Source: Enterococcus_G camelliae (lineage in GTDB: Bacteria; Bacillota; Bacilli; Lactobacillales; Enterococcaceae). From it: a stretch of DNA of 64,000 bases. The notes below the pieces were generated by a model that was given only the letters and a program-made list of their open reading frames with translations, did no database searches and was not told the DNA's origin. The DNA is taken from the NCBI RefSeq assembly GCF_042685105.1, contig NZ_JBHUMO010000043.1, positions 1-64,000 on the forward strand. The letters are read 5' to 3'. Shown here piece by piece: positions 1 to 8,993 of this stretch (positions within the stretch are counted from its first letter, which is position 1; each line of letters begins with the position of its first letter). The position numbers and the translations under genes were made by a program.

Positions 1-150
1 ACACATTGATTTCTCAATATGCTGACTGTACGTTTTCGGAACTTGGTTCCGACGAGCGCTTACCCACGACTAAAGTCACGGGTGTGCGCGCTCGGTTCAA
101 TCAAAAAACCAAGCATAATCAAAAACCAATTTGGTTTGTTTTTCTTTCTT
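1..150 (+). mobile_element. Possible right-end remnant of a TnpB-type (IS200/IS605-like) element
   Basis: This sequence upstream of the first real gene folds strongly. A perfect 7-bp hairpin lies at 36-52 with a TTG loop. A longer arm pairs 53-59 with 88-94 (CGAGCGC/GCGCTCG) and encloses an imperfect CCCACGAC...GTCACGGG stem at 63-82. A further AAACCAA/TTGGTTT palindrome at 123-137 is followed by a T-rich run on the plus strand. CCCACGAC-TAAA-GTC type hairpins are familiar from the 3' ends of TnpB elements, where they form the end of the guide RNA and the transposon right end. No tnpB is visible because the window starts here, so the identity is an inference; another structured RNA or a plain terminator is possible. 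Confidence 0.3.
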
Positions 151-191
151 TTTTTCATAAATCCTCTTCAATTTCCTTGTATTTTCAACGG

Positions 192-692
192 TTAGTGAAA
201 GATTGACTCATCCATCCATTCGAGCAATGCTTGTTTTTCCCCCGTTAATACATGCTGCAAAACAGCTGGAACTCGGAATGTTAGCACATCATCGAATCCC
301 CACTCCCCGTATGAAAGGGTCACTTTTAAATTAATCCATTGCTTTCCGTCAGCATCTTGTTCTTTTTGAACCATCTCCACTAAGCCTAATTGGTGTTCTA
401 TCCATTCTTTGGCGATGACTAGTTTCATTTTACGGTATTCCGCTAATGCTAACAAGCGTTTTTCCGGATAGATAATGGTTTGTCTCAGCACTTTTTGTAC
501 GAGCATCCATTCATAATCACTGAACAAATGGATAATTTTTTGATTGACTTCTGGCGCTAGGGTCCCTCGTTCTTCCTTCCAAGCTTCCCACTTCACCCAA
601 TCGATTCCTAAGATTGTTTTGACAAATTTGGACTCAGATCCATATTTGTCTTTGATTTCTTCGCAGACAATTTCCACATAAATAGAATGCAT
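192..692 (-). CDS. Hypothetical protein, 166 aa
   Basis: I do not recognise a family. The protein is acidic and soluble, rich in Trp, Glu and Lys, with no signal peptide or membrane segment. It looks mostly helical in the first 110 residues and then strand-rich (residues about 120-145). The start is supported by an AGGAGG site 7 bases upstream. It follows the YqjA-like exporter gene by 15 bases on the same strand, so the two are probably co-transcribed. The gene ends about 40 bases from the structured left-edge sequence. No function is proposed. Confidence 0.75.
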   Translation of the reverse strand: MHSIYVEIVCEEIKDKYGSESKFVKTILGIDWVKWEAWKEERGTLAPEVNQKIIHLFSDYEWMLVQKVLRQTIIYPEKRLLALAEYRKMKLVIAKEWIEHQLGLVEMVQKEQDADGKQWINLKVTLSYGEWGFDDVLTFRVPAVLQHVLTGEKQALLEWMDESIFH

Positions 693-707
693 TTCATTTC
701 CTCCTAA

Positions 708-1679
708 TTATTCATCCGTGTGATTTGAAAAATGATTCGCGTGGGCAAATTCCGATTTTAGTTCAATAAAGTTTTGAAATGATTGCAGAAATTGAAACAA
801 GCGCGCGCGATTTTCAAATTCGACTCGATTTTCTGGTAAATGTAAATTTTGATAAAACGAATAAAGCTCACTTAAATCATTAAGAATTTGGTGCCCGTCA
901 TTTTCTTCATGAAATCTCAGCGCAGTTTCTTCCAGAAGGGCCTGTAAGTTTTTGAGATACGTTTGATCCACCACAATTTTTGCTTGCAACTCAATCATAT
1001 CCTGCAAAATTCTTAGTTGAGAAGCGCGCATGAAAAAATATTCTTCGAAATACGGATTTATCGCGAAGTAGCGATCTTTCGACAACAGTTTTGCATTATT
1101 TTGTGCGGAGCGGATGGTTTTCATTAATTTTTGGCAGTTTTGTTTAAGTAGTTGATTATCTGAATGATCAAAGGCCTTGGAAAGATCCCAAATGACTTTT
1201 CTAAATAGTTCTTCAACAATTTGTTGCTCCTGTCTGACTACTTTTTCCCGATTTGGCATATGACTATTTAATACCAGTGCTGAACCCACTCCGATAATCA
1301 TCAACAGAAATTCGTTCGCTATGAGATGCAAACCAAATGACTCTTCTAACAAATAATGTGTGACTAACACAGAATTGACAACAATTCCTTCCGTCACATT
1401 CAAACGCACCGCAAAAGGAATAAAAATAAGTAAATAGATGCCGAAAGCAACTGCATTAAATCCTAGTAGTTGAAAACAAATGTAGGAGATAACTGTTGCT
1501 AATCCTAAAGAAACGATTCGCCCTATCCCCGTATACAATGAATCTTTTTTGGTGTTTTCTAGGCTTAATATGGCAATTACACCCGCCGATGTTGCATAGC
1601 TTAAATGAAAAAAATTGGCTATCATCATCGCCATAACACAAGCAACGGCTGTTTTTATTGTTCGTAATCCAATACGCAT
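708..1679 (-). CDS. Aromatic acid exporter family protein (YqjA/DUF939-like)
   Basis: The 323-aa protein has about five to six membrane segments in the first 140 residues, beginning at the RTIKTAVACVMAMMIANFF region, and then a long helical cytoplasmic domain. This is the architecture of the FUSC/ArAE group, specifically the Bacillus YqjA (DUF939) branch, and the length matches that branch. These proteins are predicted efflux permeases of the cytoplasmic membrane, but substrates are not established for the Gram-positive members. A strong GGGGGG-type ribosome site precedes the ATG. The FtsX-type permease gene ends 32 bases upstream on the same strand, so a common transcript is possible. Confidence 0.8.
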   Translation of the reverse strand: MRIGLRTIKTAVACVMAMMIANFFHLSYATSAGVIAILSLENTKKDSLYTGIGRIVSLGLATVISYICFQLLGFNAVAFGIYLLIFIPFAVRLNVTEGIVVNSVLVTHYLLEESFGLHLIANEFLLMIIGVGSALVLNSHMPNREKVVRQEQQIVEELFRKVIWDLSKAFDHSDNQLLKQNCQKLMKTIRSAQNNAKLLSKDRYFAINPYFEEYFFMRASQLRILQDMIELQAKIVVDQTYLKNLQALLEETALRFHEENDGHQILNDLSELYSFYQNLHLPENRVEFENRARLFQFLQSFQNFIELKSEFAHANHFSNHTDE

Positions 1680-1711
1680 AGCTTCCCCCCTTTCTCACTT
1701 AAGCAATTCTC

Positions 1712-4147
1712 TTATTCATTTGCTTTCAACGCATCCAACATATCGATTTTTTTGAGCTGAAGGTGCATCACGCCCCCAACAATCAAAGTAAATAGAAAGG
1801 TAATCCCACCAGCGTAAAAATAGCTTTGCCAATGCATCTGTTTAACAAAAAGGGTTGTATCCATTTCAACGGTTTGGATAACGAAACGATGCAAAAATGT
1901 CCCTCCAAATAAACCAAAACCAATCCCAATCAATGCGAGCAGAATATTTTCACGAAAAACATACAAGGTAACCTCGTGATGAAAAAATCCTAAAACTTTC
2001 ATAGTGGAAAGCTCCCGAATACGCTCCGATACATTCATCGAATTCAAACTATAAAGCACAATAAAGGCCAACATTCCAGCAGCGATAATCAAAATCCAGA
2101 CAACCAATGTTAACACACCAAGTGATTTTGCTAGATCTTTTTTTGATTGACTCATGAGACGAATATTCACCACCTGTTGCTGTTTTTGCCACTGATTTGT
2201 GAGTTTCTTAATTGCGGCTCCATCAAAATCCTTATTGAAAGTCACAAGACCTGTACGGTAAATAGGTTGATTGCCAGTTAACTTTTGATAGTATGAACTA
2301 GATAGAAAAAGCGCATGTCCAACATAATTTTTCACGATCTGGGCAATCCTTACCTTCGTATACTGACCATCTATTAACTGAACCGAAAGTACATCGCCCC
2401 GTTTTAAGTGATACAACGTGGCCAACTTTTCCGAAACAAATGCCCCCTCATCTGGTAAAGTATACGTTTGATTTGAAGTAGTCGCTTGTAGCAATTGGAC
2501 TTTGTTGAGTTGTTTACGATTCTTAGGAATGGTCACTACTACTTTTTGATTTTGATAACCAGGACGCGTAACCGTCCGCTCATTTGCATCCACCGGAACA
2601 AGTTGCGCGACTCCTTTTTCTTTTGCAAAAGTATCAAACAGTGCCGAATCTTCCTGTCCTAGCGTGACAACAGCTTGATAGTTCCATATTTTTTGAAATT
2701 GTAAAGGGACAATATCTCCAATTGAATCTTTTAACCCAAAACCTGTCAAAATCATTGCCGTGCAACTTGCAATTCCTATGATGGTCAACCACATTCTACC
2801 TTTATATCGGAACAAATTTCGAAACATCACTTTATAATGAAAGTTTACTCTTCGCCAAAATGGGCGAATCTGTTCCAATAAAATACGTTGACCTGCTCGA
2901 GGAGCTTTCGGTCGCATTAGCTCTGCAGGTTTTCTTTTTACTTCTAGCATTAAAACGACAATGGCTACCCCAATCGTACACACTATAGCGAAAAGCGTCG
3001 CCAGCACGATTAAATTGATTGGCCACATTAGTTGATAACCCCTGATGCTATAGACCTGACTATACGCTTCAATGATTATTTTGGGAAATAGCGTAAAACC
3101 AACAGCCAGACCGGACAACACACCAATCAGACAAGCCGAACCAACATACAATAAAAATTTTCCTATAATTTCCACGGGCCGATAGCCTAGTGCAAAAAAG
3201 AGCCCAACTTCCATTCGTTTTTCATCCACCATTCGCCTAACCGAAGTTAAACTAATTAAACAGGCAATCAAGAAAAAAATAGTCGGAAAAACAGTTGCAA
3301 GGGAATCAATTCGATTGGCGTTTTGTTTGTATTCACTATATCCTGGGACATCTTGTCTTGTGAAAAATTGCAAGGTATTGAGGTCGCCCATTTCATTTGC
3401 AAAAGAGGCTCTATTCACCAAAAATGCGTGAAGCTCCTGTTTCGCTTGATTCACTTCTTTTTTATATAAAGAGGAATACGTGGCAGCATTCGTAATAGAA
3501 TTTTCGAGCTGAATCGCTAAGGTCGTCGGACGACGATTCACAAAATTACTTGTCGCTACCATACCATAGTGGGCTACAGAGCCATTGCCAACAAATGATG
3601 CACCACGATTGGTTTCATCTAGATAAACTGGACTCTGGATGAAGCCCACTATTGTATACGTCGACCGCTGTAATTGATGATTATCATGAAACGTTACTTG
3701 GTCACCGATTGCCAGTTTTTTTTCATTTTTGACAGATTGATCCAGAACAATTTCCGTATCCGTTTTGGGAAACCTTCCCTTGATTAGCGTGACTTGATTC
3801 ACCTTGGCCTGCTCATCAAAATTTGATAGACGGACAACTTCTCCATTTGTTGTAAAGGTGACGTCTGCAACCGTTTGAGCGGCTACATGTTTGACCCGAG
3901 AAAAGTTTGTTACATCATTTATTTGTGCTTGGCTAAATCCCTGCATCGAGGTCATCGTAATATCAGCCAATTTCATTTCTCGAAAATAGGCATCTGCAGA
4001 TTGCTTCATATCCGGAGCGGTTGCCTTGATCCCAACAAAAAACGCAACACCGAGAAAAATAATACTCACTAACGACAGAAAGCGAGCAGGTGTTTGGCGA
4101 ATGTCTCGCCATGCAGAACGAACAAACTGCTTATTCACTTTCCCCAC
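1712..4147 (-). CDS. ABC transporter permease, FtsX/MacB type, two FtsX domains
   Basis: This 811-aa membrane protein has one N-terminal membrane helix (about residues 20-42), a large extracytoplasmic region, a first three-helix FtsX block (about 285-400), a second extracytoplasmic region (about 480-670) and a second FtsX block (about 690-800). The layout is that of large permeases working with MacB-like ATPases in export of peptides or lipids, or in antimicrobial resistance and sensing. It begins right after the stop codon of the ATPase gene. A GTG start at 4147 is possible, but a second in-frame GTG at 4138 has better spacing from an AGGTGG site. The substrate cannot be read from sequence. 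Confidence 0.88.
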   Translation of the reverse strand: MGKVNKQFVRSAWRDIRQTPARFLSLVSIIFLGVAFFVGIKATAPDMKQSADAYFREMKLADITMTSMQGFSQAQINDVTNFSRVKHVAAQTVADVTFTTNGEVVRLSNFDEQAKVNQVTLIKGRFPKTDTEIVLDQSVKNEKKLAIGDQVTFHDNHQLQRSTYTIVGFIQSPVYLDETNRGASFVGNGSVAHYGMVATSNFVNRRPTTLAIQLENSITNAATYSSLYKKEVNQAKQELHAFLVNRASFANEMGDLNTLQFFTRQDVPGYSEYKQNANRIDSLATVFPTIFFLIACLISLTSVRRMVDEKRMEVGLFFALGYRPVEIIGKFLLYVGSACLIGVLSGLAVGFTLFPKIIIEAYSQVYSIRGYQLMWPINLIVLATLFAIVCTIGVAIVVLMLEVKRKPAELMRPKAPRAGQRILLEQIRPFWRRVNFHYKVMFRNLFRYKGRMWLTIIGIASCTAMILTGFGLKDSIGDIVPLQFQKIWNYQAVVTLGQEDSALFDTFAKEKGVAQLVPVDANERTVTRPGYQNQKVVVTIPKNRKQLNKVQLLQATTSNQTYTLPDEGAFVSEKLATLYHLKRGDVLSVQLIDGQYTKVRIAQIVKNYVGHALFLSSSYYQKLTGNQPIYRTGLVTFNKDFDGAAIKKLTNQWQKQQQVVNIRLMSQSKKDLAKSLGVLTLVVWILIIAAGMLAFIVLYSLNSMNVSERIRELSTMKVLGFFHHEVTLYVFRENILLALIGIGFGLFGGTFLHRFVIQTVEMDTTLFVKQMHWQSYFYAGGITFLFTLIVGGVMHLQLKKIDMLDALKANE

Positions 4148-4849
4148 CTACCATTCCAATGACTGTATTGATTGAGGATTCGGATTCTCATCAATCGTTT
4201 GGATTCGGCCGTCGTTCATCCGAATCACACGATTTGCCATTGGTGCAATCTGACTGTTATGAGTAATGATGACAACGGTTGTCCCATCAACCCGAGCGAC
4301 ATCTTCAAGGAGCTGAAGAATCTGCTTTCCTGTTTCATAGTCCAAAGCGCCTGTTGGTTCATCAGCCAAAAGCAATTTGGGCTTCTTTGCCAAGGCGCGT
4401 GCAATAGTCACTCTTTGTTGCTCTCCACCAGATAATTGTGCAGGAAAATTATTCAACCGATGTCCTAAGCCCACTTTTACTAGCATTTCTTTAGCGTCAT
4501 AGGCATCAGGAACTAGTTGGCTAGCCAATTCAACATTTTCCAATGCAGTCAAATTTGGGACAAGATTATAAAATTGAAAAATAAAACCTACATCCACTCT
4601 CCGATAATGAGTCAATTGTTTATTCGTAAATTGAGCAATATTTTTTTGATCCACTCTAACTTCACCACTCGTGGGTACATCCATCCCACCCAAAATATTC
4701 AAAACTGTTGATTTACCTGCACCGCTAGGACCAAGTATCACGGTTATCTTACCCTCTTCAATCGTAAAAGAAACATCATGATTGGCTCGCACCTCGGTGG
4801 TTCCCATTGTATATAGTTTCGATTCATTGTGTAATTCAATAAAGCTCAT
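4148..4849 (-). CDS. ABC transporter ATP-binding protein (MacB/LolD type)
   Basis: The 233-aa ATPase subunit has Walker A GPSGAGKS at residues 40-47, the signature LSGGEQQR, Walker B LLLADEPTGALD, and an H-loop in the VVIITHNSQIA segment. The EPTGALD form and size are typical of the MacB/LolD/FtsE branch that partners FtsX-type permeases. Its stop codon abuts the permease gene, so the pair is translationally coupled and should form one transporter. No two-component system adjoins, so it is not a classic bacitracin-type resistance module. Confidence 0.93.
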   Translation of the reverse strand: MSFIELHNESKLYTMGTTEVRANHDVSFTIEEGKITVILGPSGAGKSTVLNILGGMDVPTSGEVRVDQKNIAQFTNKQLTHYRRVDVGFIFQFYNLVPNLTALENVELASQLVPDAYDAKEMLVKVGLGHRLNNFPAQLSGGEQQRVTIARALAKKPKLLLADEPTGALDYETGKQILQLLEDVARVDGTTVVIITHNSQIAPMANRVIRMNDGRIQTIDENPNPQSIQSLEW

Positions 4850-5020
4850 GACTTTCTTCCTCTCTACCGTCTTTACGCCTTTAAATGTAGTTTACCACAG
4901 TCGTTATCGTGCTTCATCTTCTTTTGCATGCATCCAATCACTCAATGATACCAAAATACTTTTGCTCTCAAGTTAGTACTCAATGAAACAAAGCTTCTAC
5001 TAAAACTGTTCGATAGAAAA

Positions 5021-5056
5021 ACGAAAAAACACAGACTTACGTAAGCCTGTGCTAAA
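5021..5056 (-). terminator. Rho-independent terminator after nagA
   Basis: A hairpin (CACAGACTTAC/GTAAGCCTGTG, 5030-5051) is flanked by A-rich sequence on the left, which reads as a T run on the minus strand just after the nagA stop. The right side is also A-rich. Confidence 0.75.
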
Positions 5057-5065
5057 AAATCGAAT

Positions 5066-6223
5066 TTATTTTTCTTCAAACCGTTTTTGTCCATCTAGAT
5101 AAGTTGCGCGAAGATTCATTTTTTGATCTAGCACAATAAAATCAGCTGCTCGACCTGCTTCAATTGAACCGCAAACATCATCGATATGACAACTTACAGC
5201 CGGAACGAAACTGCCCATCATAATGGCTTCCTCAGGCGTTGCTAAATTCCAATCCACAACATTCTTAATAGCCTCTTTCAATTTTAAAATACTTCCTGCA
5301 AGATTTCCTTCCAATAAGCGAGCAGTACCATCTTTTACGACCACTGGAAATTCGCCTAATTGATATTCGCCATCCGGCATTCCTCCGGCCATCATACAAT
5401 CCGTAATTAACGCAACATGGTCGGCCCCAGCTTTATCAATTAATAGTTCACAGGCTTTTGGATGAACATGGTGTCCATCACAGATCAACTCTGAATACAC
5501 ATGGTGCAAAGTCAATAACGCCCCAACCATACCCGGTTCTCGATGATTTAGTCCGCGCATTCCATTATAGGCATGAACAAAGACACTTGCGCCGGCTTCA
5601 ACCGCTTCTCTTGCTTGGTCAAGTGTCGCATCACTATGGCCTAAAGACACCACAACGCCTTCTTTGGTAACCGTTTTGACAAACTCTTGCACACCTTTTC
5701 GTTCTGGAGCCAAAGCTATTTTTTTGATTAATCCGTTGGCAGCCGTTTGCCAATCATGAAATACATCAATATCAGGATCACCAAAATAACTTGGATTTTG
5801 TGCTCCTTTATGTTCTTCTGTAAAAAAAGGACCTTCAAAATAAATACCTTGGATTTTTGCACCAGGAACCTGATCCTTTACAGAAGCAATCGTTGCTGAT
5901 ACATCCTTTAAACGTTCTTTGCTTGATGTTAGCGTCGTTGGAAGAAAGGAGGTCACGCCGCAAGATAGCAATTGCTCAGACATAATTTTTAGCCCTTCCG
6001 CATCATTATCCATCACATCATGATTTGCATAGCCATGAATATGGGTATCAACCAATCCCGGAGCAATCCATTGATCCGAGTAGTCGATGACTTTTCCTTG
6101 TGCATCCGCTGGTAATGTTGTGGAAAAATCACCAAATAATCCATCCACAATCTCTAAATACCCTGGTCCTTGTGTACCTGACGAAAAAAAGAATTTATCC
6201 GCATACAAATAGTTCTTCACCAT
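5066..6223 (-). CDS. nagA: N-acetylglucosamine-6-phosphate deacetylase
   Basis: The protein (about 385 aa) removes acetate from GlcNAc-6-phosphate to give glucosamine-6-phosphate in amino-sugar use and wall recycling. It is a cytoplasmic amidohydrolase with the expected metal and substrate motifs: DTHIHGY near residue 60, YFEGPF near 128, a SLGHSDAT block, HAYNGMRGLNHREP, CDGHHVHP, and the catalytic Asp in ALITDCMMAGG. Length is normal. Two adjacent ATG codons (6226 and 6223) are possible; the second is better spaced from GGGAG. It stands alone, between its terminator and the regulator gene 51 bases upstream. Confidence 0.95.
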   Translation of the reverse strand: MVKNYLYADKFFFSSGTQGPGYLEIVDGLFGDFSTTLPADAQGKVIDYSDQWIAPGLVDTHIHGYANHDVMDNDAEGLKIMSEQLLSCGVTSFLPTTLTSSKERLKDVSATIASVKDQVPGAKIQGIYFEGPFFTEEHKGAQNPSYFGDPDIDVFHDWQTAANGLIKKIALAPERKGVQEFVKTVTKEGVVVSLGHSDATLDQAREAVEAGASVFVHAYNGMRGLNHREPGMVGALLTLHHVYSELICDGHHVHPKACELLIDKAGADHVALITDCMMAGGMPDGEYQLGEFPVVVKDGTARLLEGNLAGSILKLKEAIKNVVDWNLATPEEAIMMGSFVPAVSCHIDDVCGSIEAGRAADFIVLDQKMNLRATYLDGQKRFEEK

Positions 6224-6277
6224 CATCGCTCCCTTTAGCTTTCTATAATCTAAAGGTACTCGTTTTCTGCTAAAAAA

Positions 6278-7135
6278 TCAAGAAAGGTATACACCATTTT
6301 CAAACTTTGAAAAGAGTTGAACGGATTGTGCCTTTTCATACATAAATTGTGCCCTTTCGTATTCTTGAAGCTGTTCATAAGCTGCACCTGTTATTTGTAG
6401 GAGTTCCTCTACATAATAGTAACTTAGTTTATCAATCGCCCACTGGACCCCTTTCAAAGCGCAATCAATTGTACCCAACAAATCGTTTTGGACAAACAAA
6501 AACCGACTATAATGATAGAAAATTTTCGTTAGTTCGAAGTTGGCATGTTCTTTCGGTAAACTCAGGGTCAAATCAATGCTTCGATTCAAATAATGTCGGG
6601 CTTTTTTTAATTGATTGGTATCCGCATAGATTCGACCAAGACAGCCCATAATTTGAATTTCGGTGGAAGAAATATTATTTTTTTTATTTTCTGTATAAGT
6701 GAGTAATAAACTATGCTTTAACGAAGCAATTGCCCGCGTTGCATCTTGATCAACAAAATACTCAACTGTTCCCAAATAATAAAAATACAGTTGCATATCC
6801 GTATCAAGGTATATTTCTGAAGAAATAGTGGAATCATGCAATAAATCATACATTTTATGATAATTTTGATGAATCAATGCATTATTTACTTTTTCAAAAT
6901 AAAGTTGAACATGCTGGATTTCATCAAATTCAGCAAACATCATCTGATCCATGGTAATCCCTAGTCGTATGCAAATTTGTTGCATCACAAGAATATTGGG
7001 AATCTCCAAATCGTTTTCAATCCGGCTTAAAACACTTTGCGAACAAATACCAATTGCTAACATTTTTTGTGTCATTCTTCGCGCTTTTCTCATTTTTTTG
7101 ATTTTCTGACCTAACGTATTTTGCTCAATATCCAT
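6278..7135 (-). CDS. HTH (XRE) regulator with TPR domain, RNPP/PlcR-Rgg-like
   Basis: The 285-aa protein has an N-terminal helix-turn-helix (residues about 9-65) containing ICSQSVLSRIEND, the form seen in PlcR and Rgg regulators, followed by about 200 residues of helical TPR-like repeats (for example the Tyr/Leu-rich segments near 110-230). Length equals the PlcR/Rgg norm. In that family the repeats bind a secreted, re-imported peptide and the HTH then acts on promoters. No obvious pheromone gene is adjacent: downstream is nagA on the same strand, upstream is a divergent DUF2187 gene. A 14-bp palindrome 18 bases before the start suggests self-regulation. Confidence 0.8.
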   Translation of the reverse strand: MDIEQNTLGQKIKKMRKARRMTQKMLAIGICSQSVLSRIENDLEIPNILVMQQICIRLGITMDQMMFAEFDEIQHVQLYFEKVNNALIHQNYHKMYDLLHDSTISSEIYLDTDMQLYFYYLGTVEYFVDQDATRAIASLKHSLLLTYTENKKNNISSTEIQIMGCLGRIYADTNQLKKARHYLNRSIDLTLSLPKEHANFELTKIFYHYSRFLFVQNDLLGTIDCALKGVQWAIDKLSYYYVEELLQITGAAYEQLQEYERAQFMYEKAQSVQLFSKFENGVYLS

Positions 7136-7152
7136 CGTTTCACTCTCTAAAT

Positions 7153-7166
7153 ATGCGAATTCGCAT
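7153..7166. promoter_or_regulatory. PlcR-box-like palindrome, candidate operator
   Basis: ATGCGAATTCGCAT is a perfect 14-bp palindrome located 18 bases upstream of the regulator start. With its flank it reads TATGCGAATTCGCATT, close to the Bacillus PlcR box (TATG..WWWW..CATA). Position suggests autoregulation or control of the divergent DUF2187 gene. No binding evidence is available from sequence. Confidence 0.45.
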
Positions 7167-7250
7167 TTTCTATTTTATTCATTTTAGCACATACTATCGA
7201 AAAAGAAAGCGTATTTTTTTCTTTTTAGATCAAGATGGGGTGTGATGGGG

Positions 7251-7430
7251 ATGAGTCAGCAGATTGGAATTACCTTTACGTGGGAAAATGAAGTCTATCA
7301 GGGAGTAATAGAAAAAGAATATGAAAATTCTTATTTGATTAGTGTCAACAATCCAAATCAAGAATTAATAGACAAATATAATGGTCGCATTGTTATTAGT
7401 AAAAAGAAGTGCAATGAACTTGCTGAATAA
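7251..7430 (+). CDS. DUF2187 family small protein
   Basis: The 59-aa protein is a small beta-rich domain (ITFTWENEVYQGVIEKEYENSY) matching the DUF2187/YkvS family of Firmicutes, whose role is unknown. In-frame GTG (7242) and ATG (7245) codons lie upstream, but starting at 7251 gives the usual MS.. N terminus and allows a GATGGGG ribosome site at 7234-7240. It is divergent from the HTH regulator and ends before a shared terminator. Confidence 0.75.
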   Translation: MSQQIGITFTWENEVYQGVIEKEYENSYLISVNNPNQELIDKYNGRIVISKKKCNELAE

Positions 7431-7440
7431 TTTATCAAAA

Positions 7441-7512
7441 AAAATCCAAATTTAGACTTGTTGGAGTGAGCCAAAGCAAAGCTTAACAAGTTTAAACCTG
7501 GATTTTTCTATT
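7441..7512. terminator. Bidirectional terminator
   Basis: Imperfect 18-bp stem TCCAAATTTAGACTTGTT (7445-7462) with AACAAGTTTAAACCTGGA (7485-7502), A-rich on the left and T-rich on the right. It lies between convergent genes and can serve both the DUF2187 gene and the aminotransferase gene. Confidence 0.8.
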
Positions 7513-7521
7513 TTCATGGCA

Positions 7522-8739
7522 TTATTTTTGTTGGTATGTTTCTAAAAAACTCCGCATCGAATTGGCAGTCGTTTTTAAATCTTCTAGATTAGGTAGATAG
7601 ACAATTCGAAAATGATCTGGTTGTTGCCAGTTAAATCCTCCACCATGAACCAATAAAATATGGTATTCATGTAAGAAGTCCAAAACAAATTGTTCATCAT
7701 TCGTAATATTAAATCGTTTCACATCAATTTTCGGAAACATGTAAAAGGCCGCTTTGGGTTTGACTGCTGAAAGACCTGGAATAGCATTAATCGCATTGTA
7801 GATGTATTCTCTTTGCTCATAGATACGTCCACCTGGTAAGAGTAGCTTATCCACGCTTTGGTAGCCGCCTAAAGCAGTTTGTACAATTTGTTGTGAAAGC
7901 ACATTTGAACACAACCGCATCGAAGACAACATATTTAAGCCTTCTATATAATCTTTTACATTTGCTTTATTCCCACTTAATACCATCCAACCTACACGGA
8001 ATCCAGCCACTCGATGCGATTTAGATAACCCTCCAAACGTCACAACAAAACGATCTGGGGCTAAAGTAGCAATCGGAACATGCGTTAAGCCATCCATTAC
8101 CAAACGATCATAAATTTCGTCAGAAAAAATAAGCAAATCGAATTCACGAGCAATCGCAACAATATCAAGCAGAATATCTTTTGGATACACGGCCCCTGTC
8201 GGATTATTTGGATTAATCAGCACAATTGCTTTGGTTTTAGGGGTGATTTTGGAACGAATATCATCAATATCGGGATACCATTCACTTTCTTCATCGCAAA
8301 TATAATGAACGGGTTTTCCTCCCGCCAAAGAAACAGAGGCCGTCCATAAAGGGTAATCAGGCATTGGCACGAGCACTTCATCGCCATTATTGCATAACCC
8401 TTGCATACTCATCGTAATTAGTTCACTGACACCGTTTCCAGTATAAATATCATTAATCGTCACATTTGGGAAATTGGCCAGTTGACAATATTGCTCAATC
8501 GCTTTTCGCGCGGAAAAAATGCCCTTCGAATCCGAATAGCCCTCAGAAGCTCGGACATTCATGATTAGGTCTCGGATAATTTCATTTGGTGCTTCGAAAC
8601 CGAACGTCGCTGGATTTCCTGTATTCAGTTTCAGAATACTAATTCCTTCTTCTTGCATTCTTTCTGCTTCTTCTAAAACTGGACCACGAACATCATAGCT
8701 AACGCCTTCCAATTTTGATGATTTTTCAAAGTTTCTCAT
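7522..8739 (-). CDS. alaT: Class I/II aminotransferase, AlaT-like
   Basis: This 405-aa PLP-dependent aminotransferase has the cofactor Lys in GGLSKSHRVAGFRVGW (about residues 235-250), the Asn-Asn-Pro motif INPNNPTGAVYP, and the Asp-Tyr pair FSDEIYDRLV. The N terminus (YDVRGPVLEEAERM) and overall pattern fit the AlaT-type subgroup that makes alanine from pyruvate and glutamate; aspartate or another substrate cannot be excluded. An AGAGGA site precedes the ATG. It is a single-gene unit closed by a terminator. Confidence 0.87.
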   Translation of the reverse strand: MRNFEKSSKLEGVSYDVRGPVLEEAERMQEEGISILKLNTGNPATFGFEAPNEIIRDLIMNVRASEGYSDSKGIFSARKAIEQYCQLANFPNVTINDIYTGNGVSELITMSMQGLCNNGDEVLVPMPDYPLWTASVSLAGGKPVHYICDEESEWYPDIDDIRSKITPKTKAIVLINPNNPTGAVYPKDILLDIVAIAREFDLLIFSDEIYDRLVMDGLTHVPIATLAPDRFVVTFGGLSKSHRVAGFRVGWMVLSGNKANVKDYIEGLNMLSSMRLCSNVLSQQIVQTALGGYQSVDKLLLPGGRIYEQREYIYNAINAIPGLSAVKPKAAFYMFPKIDVKRFNITNDEQFVLDFLHEYHILLVHGGGFNWQQPDHFRIVYLPNLEDLKTTANSMRSFLETYQQK

Positions 8740-8847
8740 GGCAGATCCTCTTTTCAGAATTAATGGTTTGTTACAACTTTAAGTCATCTTATCTAAAATT
8801 GCAATTTGTATTTAAAAAAAAATCTTTTTATAACAAAAAGTAGCCTA

Positions 8848-8876
8848 TTGACAAACGAAAAGAAAAACGATACGAT
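8848..8876 (+). promoter_or_regulatory. Promoter of tRNA-Leu
   Basis: A consensus -35 TTGACA (8848-8853) and -10 TACGAT (8871-8876) are spaced by 17 bases, placing the start point about 12 bases before the tRNA. Confidence 0.8.
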
Positions 8877-8894
8877 TTCCTAGTCGTAAGTTTT

Positions 8895-8977
8895 GCGGAT
8901 ATGGCGGAATTGGCAGACGCGTACGCTTGAGGGGCGTATGACCAGTGGTCGTGTGGGTTCGAGTCCCATTGTCCGCA
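8895..8977 (+). tRNA. tRNA-Leu (GAG)
   Basis: The 83-nt class II cloverleaf has a 7-bp acceptor stem (GCGGATA with TGTCCGC), a D-arm beginning GGCGGAATTGGCAGACGC, and an anticodon stem TACGC/GCGTA around a TTGAGGG loop, giving anticodon GAG. It has a long variable arm and T-arm GGGTTCGAGTCCC. CCA is not encoded. It has its own promoter and terminator and is not part of a tRNA cluster. It decodes CUC/CUU leucine codons. Confidence 0.95.
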
Positions 8978-8993
8978 TTTGCTAGTTGATGTG

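Noticed and set aside
8895..8977. tRNA-Leu as an integration site for a mobile element
   Set aside because: No integrase and no repeat of the tRNA 3' end was seen within several kb on either side.
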